From NCBI GenBank assembly GCA_021234155.1, contig JAJEKV010000002.1:14795428-14859427 (forward strand): a stretch of DNA of 64,000 nt. The letters are read 5' to 3'. A program made the translations under genes and the position numbers. Under the pieces are notes generated by a model. That model was not told the origin of the DNA. It saw only the letters and a list, made by a program, of their open reading frames with translations, and ran no database searches. Positions 56,028 to 64,000 of this stretch are shown here, one piece after another (position 1 is the first letter of the stretch; the number at the start of each line of letters is the position of its first letter). The DNA comes from Isoetes taiwanensis. Lineage: Eukaryota; Streptophyta; Lycopodiopsida; Isoetales; Isoetaceae.

Positions 56028-58629
56028 ATGAATCACTGGTACTTTTTCATAATTGCCATGCCTGCTATGATGTTGCCGCTGGGTACAAACCCTGTAGAGG
56101 ATTTAGTTGAAGATCGGCGTCTCGGCAAAGAACCAAGCAAACCGCCAACCAAAGAAGAGGTAAAAATGTATATCTGTATGTTCTGCCCTGATTTTTCTGT
56201 TCTTTTTTGAAGTTAAGAAAGATTCAAGATCTTTATTTGTTTTGTTCTTTTTTAAGTTGAATTGCCTAACTTTTCTGATGCTTGCTTTGCAGATGAAGAA
56301 AGCTTACACAGCCCAACAATTTGTAGAATATCGTGGCTTGTGCAATGAGGGCAAGGATCCAAGCACTATAACTTGGGCAGATTGCACCAGGGGTGATTTT
56401 TTGACAGTTTGGACTGGGGAAGTGAAGAAAGATAACAAGATAAAAGTGTCAGCAATTAGGCCAGAGTTTGAACATCGTTTGAAGAATTTGATTAACAGGG
56501 TTTATCAAGATGGTTTGAAAAACAATGAGGCCAGAACTATTTTTGCCCGTGCATTTGCTTAGCAGCACACTAGAAGAGCTGAATCGAACCCAAGTAAGTA
56601 TTTGTTGGATTGGAGTACCTATCCTTTTGAAAGAATTGAGATTTCAAACAGGAACAAGAGGCATAAAACAAATCAAGTAGGCACTACTTTGGAGAATATT
56701 AATATGGGTATTTCTTATTTAGAAGCGGACTACTTAGCTTTTGAAGATTCTATTAAATCTCTGCAGCAGCAAATCAAAGAGGTTGAAGTTGAGAAAATTA
56801 GAAATCAGGGCTTGCTTGCAGGTTTTGATGAGGCTGCAACCTCTGTCTCGAAGTCTTTAAAATTGTGACACTTGATATTGAGCTTCTGGTTGAAGATTTT
56901 CCACAAGAGGATAATGTTATTGCTAAGCTTTGTGATGATGAATCTAAGCTTGGTTTGTTTTTGCTCACAATTCTGAAAAGAAAAAAAACAGGCTGACAAC
57001 AGTAAAGCAATGGAGGAGAAGCTAACAGAATTGAACAATGCTTTGCAGGCCAAAACTTTAAATTTTTCTGAATACAAAGAAAAGGCTAAAAATTTGCAAC
57101 ATCTTCGTGAGCACTATGCTAGCAGAAGCATTATTAGACTGAGTTATGGTAAGTTGACAGTGATTAATCTTCTTTCTGGTTGTCAAGTATGTGGTTTTGA
57201 TTTCAATCTAGATTATACATTACGTGTTGAATTGAATTGTGGACACAAGTATCACTTGTTCTGTTTCCAAGTTTGTATGGAGAACCTTCTTTGCATTGTT
57301 TGCAAGAGAGAAGTACCTACAAAATTATATGTTGAGCTTGGCTACCTGGATTCCTTACCTAGCAACAAGAGTGAGAAAGAACCTCTTGCTCAAAAAGAAG
57401 AGGATGAGACATAGAGGATGAACAACTATCTGAATCTGAACCTGTGAAGGTTAAGAGACGTATGACAAGGTCTATGACATCACTCGAGAAAGGTTAGTAT
57501 GTTGATAAATGTGTATATTAATTGCAGTTTAAAAACCTTACAGCCTTGTGTTTTTTGCAGTTGCTGCTAAGAGGAAGAGGAAGGGAGAAGAACATGCTAA
57601 TCTTGTAGCTGCTAAGGATCAAATAGATCCAGGGATTTCTGAGACTGAACCTGCACCAATAGTAATTATAGAATCCTTACCAATTGTAGAAGAAGTTGGA
57701 CAAAGAAAACTCCCTAATGTTCGTAAAGGTAGACCTAGTAAATGGAATGCACGTGAACATGTATCTGCAGTTTCTGGTGAGTGTCATAGCTATAAAATAA
57801 TGTTAAATTTGTTTGTATTTCTAACTTAGTTACCTTACAGATAAGCCAAAGAATACAAAGAAGGCTGGACCAAAAAGTAAGAAGCAAGTGGTTACCAAAA
57901 AAAATTATGGGCAGAATACACCTGCCAAAGAAGTGCCAAAGGATTCTAAGAAGAACCCACAACAGGATGCTCCCACAGGTATGTGCTACATTTGATTTCA
58001 AATAATTATGTGCTATTAATTTGCAGATAGTGATTCTCATTTTCTGCTGTTAGATGATAGTTTAAGCAACCAAGTTGAGTCCTTCAACTCTAGCCAGATT
58101 GCAAATATGTGGTTTGAACCAGCATCATCTACAATTGCTGCTATACAACCTTCAATTGCTGTTGCACCTTCATTTCCAGCACCTTCAACAGCCCCTGTAA
58201 TTGCAGTACCTCTAGTTCCAGCACCTTTAGTTCCAGCACAGGTGGAAGCCACTATACCTTTAGTGCAAGCTCCTTCACTTATCTCCTCATGTTCCTCTTG
58301 AAGTTGTAATACCGTTAGTTGAAGCCCCTTCAGTTCAAGCACCTTCAAGTCCATCTCTTCCTGTTCCTATCCAAGTTGCAGTACCTTCAATTCCATCTGT
58401 TGCTGCCAAAGTCGCTGATGCTCGTGATGATGAGAGTGATGAAGAAGCCATGACACTGAAACAGTTTGTTAAACAGAAGAAGATTTCTTTACACTTACCA
58501 GGTTTGCAACTTATTGATCTTGCAACTACAGCTATGTGTATGTTAATTCAGTTTCATATTTCAATTATGCAGAGTGAAGATCCCTTTTGGAATGCACATG
58601 AACTTCAATGTTCTTTTTGTACAGCATGA
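56028..58629 (+). pseudogene. Multi-exon coiled-coil / RING-finger gene, disrupted
   Basis: Exon 1 (56,028-56,159) ends KPPTKEE|GT; exon 2 starts at 56,293 (MKKAYTAQQFVEYRGLCNEG). A TAG stop at 56,560 interrupts an otherwise open frame that continues to 56,868 with a coiled coil (YLEADYLAFEDSIKSLQQQI). Shifts at an AAAATT and an A8 run lead into MEEKLTELNNALQAKTLNFS and a RING-like finger (CQVCGFDF, ELNCGHKYHLFC, CIVCKREVP; about 57,190-57,320). Later GT-AG exons encode basic KRKRKGEEH, an AT-hook-like RKGRPSKW and a Pro/Ala/Val-rich C-terminus, ending near ALQ-type CSFCTA at 58,629. RING proteins are usually E3 ubiquitin ligases; here that is only inferred. No family recognised. One stop and about four frameshifts: pseudogene, or sequence errors in homopolymers. 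Confidence 0.55.
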
Positions 58630-58985
58630 TGTCAATCCATTGACACTATGTCAATGATTTTGTATTGCCTATTTTGTAAAGGCAGAAAGCTTGAACCTTT
58701 TACAATGTAAATAACTTGTCAATGAATGCAATATTTATGGTTTTCAAATTTGTGAGCAGTCTTCTTCATTAATATGTGGTTTGCAACAGGTTTAATGTGT
58801 TGAAACTTCGAGGGTTGGCCTTGTTTACTTGAATACTTGTTTACAATAGAATACTTGAGCATTTAGCAATTTGAAATGTAAACACAAATAAACACTCAAC
58901 ACGAGACAAATACTACAAATATTGAATTGAACACTTAGAACATGCAATTAAACACTGAATATTGAATATATTGTAAGCATCCATT
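58630..58985. other. 3' flank, no gene seen
   Basis: AT-rich sequence that may include the RING gene's 3' UTR. Confidence 0.5.
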
Positions 58986-59055
58986 GGCGATGCGACGGCG
59001 ACGGCGACGGCGATGGCGAATAGCGAGGTCGATGGCGAATAGCGAGAAGCGGGGG
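58986..59055. repeat. GACGGC / GGCGAT simple repeat
   Basis: GCGACGGCGACGGCGACGGC followed by two GATGGCGAATAGCGA units. Composition changes here from AT-rich to purine-rich, a possible element border. Confidence 0.8.
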
Positions 59056-59852
59056 TTGGGAGGTGAAAGCATTGCACAGGTCAGTAATATGTGATTTGTG
59101 TCTCAATCAGTGTTTTCTTCATTACAATTAGGATACTGGACTAGTAGAGGGGAATCGGGAATGTCGTTCTCCATTCCTATCAAAAGATGTTAAAAAATTG
59201 CCGGAACAGTAAAAGCTTTGGTAACCGGGAGTTTCAGAATTCTAGTCGTAGTCTTATAAGGGAAAGAGGATGATAAAATAAAATAGAAATAGGAGGGTCA
59301 CGATCCAGAACACCATAGCTAACAGAGCTATAGGTTGAGGCCGCCTGGGACAACAAAATCGGAGGCATATTCGATAACGGACACACAACGGTCGTGAGAA
59401 ATTCAAAAATCCAAACCCGTGTATTATGACATGTATTGTGCGCCGGGTAGGGCTAGGAAAGCATGTGGAGATACACGACCACCAATTGGACTTGCCGGCA
59501 TTACGTGGCCACTTAGATTGGATGAATAGACACGTAAGACAGTAAGGGGACCATCATAAGCTGCAGATGACGCGTATGTAAAAGATTGCAAATATACATG
59601 TAACCAACGTACCATAGGGTGGAAATTCGGGAAAAATTCAATAGGGATCAATTTAGGGCAGACTGGCGTAATAGGTCGAGGATGCAGGAGCATAAAGGGG
59701 ATGGCAAGTACACGACATTAAGAGCTTACGGTGCAAAATAGGATTATATTTAGGAAATAACGATAATAGTAGTAATAAGAATGAATAATAATAGGAATTA
59801 AGGAAAGATAAGACAAGTATTAAAGACGGGCGGGGGGGTAGTACGAAAAGTC
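59056..59852. other. No gene seen
   Basis: Short frames on both strands without motifs. Confidence 0.45.
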
Positions 59853-60095
59853 GTGAGAACGAGAGACATTCCAGAGAATATTCCGGGGGCGTATAATTAC
59901 GAAATTAATTGGGCAGTGCGGACGGGACTGGTCGTAAGACTCCAGCGTATCCGAGAAGATGGCGGGAATTCCGCTAAAAACCCTAACTACACATACGCCT
60001 ACAAAAAGGCATCAGAAGCTCGGGGCTCCGAGCGGAGAAGGAAGCGCCTGGAGGATCCCGGTAGTATTAGTTTCGTAGAGCTAGAGAATAGATAA
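59853..60095 (+). CDS. Small basic ORF upstream of the Cys-rich ORF
   Basis: 80 codons: MRTRDIPENIPGAYNYEINW, then basic SERRRKRLEDPGS. It stops 22 bp before the next ORF. No family recognised. Its position suggests the two belong to one transcript. Confidence 0.4.
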   Translation: MRTRDIPENIPGAYNYEINWAVRTGLVVRLQRIREDGGNSAKNPNYTYAYKKASEARGSERRRKRLEDPGSISFVELENR

Positions 60096-60117
60096 GAGTG
60101 CGGAGCCGGACGTTGAG

Positions 60118-60648
60118 ATGGACAAAGGCAAGAAGGTAATGGAACAGGATGGAGCCACTCCTCGGAAGCGCCGAAGGTCTGGAGGTCCCGGAAATGTTAC
60201 AGTGCCATGGAATCCTGAACTTGAAGAGTTCAATCCATGGTGTATATGCGAGGATAACTGCAAATGTCTGGAAAAAGGGTTGGAGTCATGTATAAGCTGC
60301 GGGCGGGTGCATTGTCTATTCTGTGATCGAGTACATCACATGCAGACCATGAAAGATATGGGATACAATCTGAAATTGCTGGAAGTGATGGGGGTCTTGG
60401 CGGACAAAAATGATGAAACAAGGAAACAAGATAGGCTGAGGGTCCTCCGATGCTTCAACCGACTACAGATGGAAGGGGAAATGCAGAAATCAACAAGTTA
60501 TCAGCATGATCTGATTGTCACTGATTTTGGTAAGGTATGCATCAATTGTGCTGAAAAAAACCTACAATATCTCTGTAGGGCTCTTATGGCCAGGAATGTA
60601 GAAAAGAGGACTATGGGAGAGACATCAGCAACAATGAAGAAGAACTGA
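60118..60648 (+). CDS. Cys-rich putative zinc-binding protein, unknown family
   Basis: 176 codons. The basic N-terminus TPRKRRRSGG looks like a nuclear localisation signal. A cysteine cluster at about residues 42-72 reads WCICEDNCKC, then SCISCGRVHCLFCDRVHH (C-x-C, C-x-C, C-x2-C, C-x4-C-x2-C-x4-H), enough for two metal sites. A further C-x2-C (VCINCAEKN) lies near residue 143. No known domain recognised. It lies in a purine-rich block between AT-rich host-like DNA and an AAAAT-tailed border at 61,675, so it may belong to a mobile element. Confidence 0.5.
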   Translation: MDKGKKVMEQDGATPRKRRRSGGPGNVTVPWNPELEEFNPWCICEDNCKCLEKGLESCISCGRVHCLFCDRVHHMQTMKDMGYNLKLLEVMGVLADKNDETRKQDRLRVLRCFNRLQMEGEMQKSTSYQHDLIVTDFGKVCINCAEKNLQYLCRALMARNVEKRTMGETSATMKKN

Positions 60649-61620
60649 CCTATGCAAATGAAAAGGGGCATGAAGCGGACGCAGCAACAGGAATAGTTGG
60701 GTACAACCGCCGATTTTCTAAATTATATTTCTTAGCAATTTTTCTTTTTAGGTTTAAACTCCGATCGCAATTAGTCTTAGGATCGGCTTTAGTTCAAAAA
60801 GTGGTAGAATTGGGTGAACAGATGCAGGTTGCATGACGGGTTACCCGTGGGTTAACAGTAGGGAAATAGCAGTTTTAGAAAAAAGGGAAACACACCGCAC
60901 AGGCGTGATTATATGACTGCCTACAATTTTGTAAAGATTTTGTAAAAATGATTGGTGTAAAAATGTAAGGCAGAGTTTTCTTAAATTGGAAGGAAGCAAT
61001 CTTGTTGCAAATACGGATTAGAGAGGAAATACATAACATAGACGGTATTAGAATAAAAATAAAGGGATTGCTATAACAATTAGAACAAACATGGATGAAA
61101 GACAACTAGGATAGATAAAGGTTGGTGCATCGTTTTAAACGGGCACGATAAAGGAATAAAGGAATAAAATAAAATAATAAACAAGAAAAGATTAAAAGAA
61201 GATAACGTACAGTAAAACAACCTTCCTAATAAGGGGCAAAGTCGTCAGCCAAAAAGACGGTTGATCTGAGTTTGATTGCGAAAAATAACGATATTGCAGG
61301 AACCAGATTTGGAAATTGTGCGATCAAGGCAGGAGGTAGAACGACAGCAGATTACGTCCTACTCGAAAATCTGTAAAATTTTTGTATAAAAATGCAAAGA
61401 AGCATTGCGGAAATGAGTAGTAACAGTTCTGATGTATGACCGATTAGGAACAAATAGGAATGGAAATAATGCAGACGAGAGTAAGAACAACCTTAAGCAC
61501 GAAAAGGGGGTATACGTAGTAATTCAGCGGAAGACAGGCAAAGCACATGGAACGAGGGACAACAGGTCAACGGGTGGCGAAAACACATAAGAGCCAACAC
61601 ATAATACATATAAGGTAAAG
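60649..61620. other. No gene seen
   Basis: AT- and purine-rich, with A-rich AATAAA runs near 61,155-61,175. Confidence 0.45.
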
Positions 61621-61675
61621 GAGTATAAATAAAATAAAACAAAATAAAATAAAATAAAATAAAGTAAAACAAACA
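61621..61675. repeat. (TAAAA)n tract
   Basis: About nine AAAAT units. It could be the tail of a LINE that ends here, just before the monomer array. Confidence 0.85.
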
Positions 61676-61785
61676 AATTATCATATGAATAGGATTTATA
61701 TTGAGGTAAAGGGACAAGCATAGACGCACAGGCAGAGATGTGTATGAATAGGATGGTGATCAAAAGGGTACATAAAGTTTGCGGA

Positions 61786-62165
61786 TCAGAGAGTTTCAAC
61801 CTCCGCCGCACACCAGTATAGCGAGGGCCAGACCCACCAACTGGTTAAGTGTATCAGCATGTTAGCCCGAAAACATGAGTAACAGAGGATCGCAGGATCC
61901 AAAGAGTAAAAGGCGGACGGAATAAGATACGGGACAGAGAGGCTCAGCCTCCGCCGTACACCAGGATAGCGAGGGCTAGACCCACCAACTGGTAAATCCG
62001 GACCACTATAAACTCGACAAAGACACAAAAATCGCAAAGGTGCATAAAAGCATGTTGCGAGACTGTAAAGAGTATAAAGCGGACGGAAAAGATACGGGAC
62101 GGAGAGGTTTCACCTCCGCCGTACACCAGGATAGCGAGGGGGAAAAAACCCACCAACTAGTATCC
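61786..62165. repeat. Tandem monomers upstream of an RRM-type LINE
   Basis: CCTCCGCCG(T/C)ACACCAG, TATAGCGAGGG / GATAGCGAGGG and ACCCACCAACT recur at about 61,798, 61,948 and 62,113. This gives two full units (about 150 and 165 bp) plus a partial one; the spacers also share GAGTA(A/T)AA(A/G)GCGGACGGA. They sit about 470 bp before ORF1. Confidence 0.85.
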
Positions 62166-62633
62166 GGACCACTAGTCACTCAAAAATACAGGGAAGAACA
62201 GCAAAATACAATGAAAAAGGTAGGTTATGACCTTCCAACTAACCCCTAGGGAGACTACTAAAAGACAACTGCCAAATCCCACAGCAAGGTGGGAGGAGAT
62301 CAATCATAGCGGAATCATCATAGAAAGACACCCAAATGGGCGAAACGAAAATAAATGATGGGGGTAGGAATAATTAAGGGGGGCCATCCCAATACTTTCG
62401 AATTCAAAGTGGGATTAACGGTGATAATTTTGAATTAGAGGACCATTCAGCAACGCAATATATAGACCGAACGGAATAAGGATACCAACCCTTCCCAATC
62501 GAAGTTGGCGCAAGCGCCTCGCACAGCACAGCAGAAATGATTCGCAAAGCAGCAACAATCAATCAGCGCCAGCGAAAAGAAACTCAAGAGCAATGGCGAA
62601 GCAGCCTCCTCGGCCAAAGAAAAGAAAAACAAA

Positions 62634-63671
62634 ATGGCAAGGGTACCGGTAAGTCAGCAAGACCTCCAAGATTTTCTTGCTCAGATGGACAGACATCTGG
62701 AGTCCAGAATCCCTCGTATGGATGCTCTCAACACACTAGCTGAAACGGCCAACCGTAATACGGTAGCCATCTCCAACATGGACGTGAGGATAGAAGGGGT
62801 GGAGAAGACAAGTGAGGAGATGCAGCGCAGGATGAACGAAATCGAAGAGGAAAAAGCCAAGATATGGAAAAGGTTGGTTGAATTAGAAAAAGGAAATGTT
62901 GATTTGGATGCATGGGAATCTTTTGATAGGATAAAACCGCATATTATGGAGTATGAGGAACAGAATAGAATTAAGCATGACGTTAGGCTGATAGGGGTAG
63001 CAGAGAAACCTAACGAGGATACGCACCGAAAGCTACCGCAAGTGATAGAGACGGTGTTCAAGGAGCATCGGAGCGTCATTGTCAAAGCAGTGCGATCAGG
63101 ACAATGGAGGGGGCGGGCGAGGCATATAAACCTGACTCTCGAGACCGACAAATCAAAGAGAGAATATCGCGCGCCGCGGTTCCAGTCGAGAAATGGGATC
63201 ATAGTTCAGGAAGCTCTAACAATCATGCAACGACAAGGGTTGCACAGGGAACTAGCCAAAGCCAGGGAACTAAACCAATCAGATATACAGGCAGGGGTCA
63301 AGAATGGCAAGGTGTTCCTACACAAGAGGACACGGGAATTTGCTGGGCCGGGACAAGAACAAAAGGAGGGGATGCAGGGACCAGGGAAAGCGACCGAGGG
63401 GGGGAAGGAGAACATCAACCCAATAACGATACCAACACAAAGCCAGGAAAAAAGGATATCAGGGGGAGCACTAACAGCAATAGTGCTCGAGGGGAGCCAA
63501 CACAGAGAGGGAGAAAGAAACGAAAAAGAGGAAGGCACAAATCGAGGACCCTCAGGCGGGAGCGCGGGCACAATCCTGGCAGCAAGGACCAGGGGGCGAC
63601 CGAGAAGAATGGTGAACGAAGCAGAGCAAACAGAAACCCCGAGAGGGCAACTGCGAGGAAGGAGACGCTGA
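62634..63671 (+). CDS. LINE ORF1, coiled coil and RRM type
   Basis: 345 codons, intact. Residues about 45-95 are a coiled coil (VRIEGVEKTSEEMQRRMNEI). Residues about 110-225 match the RRM/C-terminal part of L1-type ORF1p: RIKHDVRLIGVAEKPNEDTH, VIVKAVRSGQWRGRARHINL, NGKVFLHKRTREF. The C-terminus is long, Gly/Glu-rich and basic. It differs from the DUF4283/zinc-knuckle ORF1 of the other L1s here. ORF1p is an RNA-binding chaperone that coats LINE RNA. Confidence 0.75.
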   Translation: MARVPVSQQDLQDFLAQMDRHLESRIPRMDALNTLAETANRNTVAISNMDVRIEGVEKTSEEMQRRMNEIEEEKAKIWKRLVELEKGNVDLDAWESFDRIKPHIMEYEEQNRIKHDVRLIGVAEKPNEDTHRKLPQVIETVFKEHRSVIVKAVRSGQWRGRARHINLTLETDKSKREYRAPRFQSRNGIIVQEALTIMQRQGLHRELAKARELNQSDIQAGVKNGKVFLHKRTREFAGPGQEQKEGMQGPGKATEGGKENINPITIPTQSQEKRISGGALTAIVLEGSQHREGERNEKEEGTNRGPSGGSAGTILAARTRGRPRRMVNEAEQTETPRGQLRGRRR

Positions 63672-64000
63672 AGATATGGTACTGGAACTGCACCGGGTAC
63701 CCGTGGGACGACGGAGAGAGGCTTCATGGAGCACACAGCAGTGACATAATATGCCTAGTAGAGACATGGGAGCACAACATAAAGAGGCTACCGGAGGAGG
63801 AGGGCTACCAGCTATTTTCCTGCTGGAAAGATAAGAATTTCAAAATGGGAAGAGGGAGTGCAGGCCTAGCCTGTTATGTCAAGGAGAATGTAGCAAATGG
63901 TACATGTATTTTACACTCGGATGTCAATAAAAGATACATGGTACTTAGTATTCAATTACAAAATAAAAAAGATCTAATACTGATCATAGCATACTATCCA
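63104..64000 (+). CDS. LINE ORF2 start (endonuclease), overlapping ORF1, partial
   Basis: In the -1 frame relative to ORF1 there is no stop from about 63,012 to the window end; the first ATG is 63,104. After 63,660 it becomes a clear EEP endonuclease: LKIWYWNCTGYPWDD, ICLVETWEHNI (catalytic E in ET), GSAGLACYVKEN, LILIIAYYP. The true start is uncertain: ATG at 63,104, a frameshift in the overlap, or reinitiation near 63,671. The RT lies beyond the window. Confidence 0.7.
   Translation, partial: MEGAGEAYKPDSRDRQIKERISRAAVPVEKWDHSSGSSNNHATTRVAQGTSQSQGTKPIRYTGRGQEWQGVPTQEDTGICWAGTRTKGGDAGTRESDRGGEGEHQPNNDTNTKPGKKDIRGSTNSNSARGEPTQRGRKKRKRGRHKSRTLRRERGHNPGSKDQGATEKNGERSRANRNPERATARKETLKIWYWNCTGYPWDDGERLHGAHSSDIICLVETWEHNIKRLPEEEGYQLFSCWKDKNFKMGRGSAGLACYVKENVANGTCILHSDVNKRYMVLSIQLQNKKDLILIIAYYP

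Noticed and set aside
63206-63736. 176-codon minus-strand ORF near the right edge
   Set aside because: Lies entirely opposite LINE ORF1/ORF2 coding sequence in purine-rich DNA; no motifs.

Overview
The window is nuclear DNA of a land plant. It has one clean multi-exon host gene with GT-AG introns, plant-type L1 LINEs (DUF4283 / zinc-knuckle ORF1, zf-RVT ORF2), a Ty3/gypsy chromovirus, MULE, Helitron and MITE traces, PPR and ABCG gene fragments, and much AT-rich filler. The exact lineage cannot be fixed. The mix of DUF4283 L1s, a non-L1 LINE clade and an RRM-type LINE would fit a non-seed plant such as a fern, but this is inference.

Layout. 1-3.8 kb: minus-strand L1 running off the left edge. 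4-8 kb: filler, a 57-bp tandem repeat and a 482-bp MITE. 8.1-13.1 kb: decayed MULE transposon with GGAAACCTAG minisatellites near both ends. 13.4 kb: ABCG transporter fragment. 15.5 kb: Helitron 3' termini. 16.4-17.1 kb: LINE remnant. 17.3-17.7 kb: AAGATTC minisatellite. 18.4-20.1 kb: unrecognised decayed coding remnant. 21.4-21.8 kb: MULE-type MITE with 9-bp target duplication.

21,958-41,706 is one full-length L1 (LINE A, 16-bp target-site duplication, poly-A). It is split at the ORF1/ORF2 junction by a 13.3-kb chromovirus (24,123-37,395, minus strand, 5-bp TSD CAATC). A 5'-truncated LINE (LINE B, 41,730-42,573) sits in an overlapping target, so the insertion order can be read: B, then A, then the chromovirus.

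43,395-47,040 is the one intact host gene: an eight-exon, 338-residue circularly permuted GTPase of the MTG1 / DAR-GTPase mitochondrial ribosome-assembly family. 47-56 kb is a rearranged LINE graveyard (LINE X, two copies of a different LINE clade, an inversion). 56.0-58.6 kb is a multi-exon coiled-coil/RING gene with several disruptions. 59.8-60.6 kb holds two adjacent ORFs, one Cys-rich. 61.8-64 kb is the start of an RRM-type LINE preceded by tandem ~150-165-bp monomers and cut by the right edge.

The most unusual content is inside the chromovirus. Between its primer-binding site and gag lies a histone H3-fold coding region. Five copies of a 73-nt palindromic hairpin repeat are arranged as two groups, each just upstream of a TATA box on the coding strand. 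The two LTRs are identical for 324 bp but differ at many CAG/CTG/CCGG-rich points elsewhere, with indels. This suggests a young insertion whose apparent frameshifts may partly be sequencing artefacts at methylated sites.
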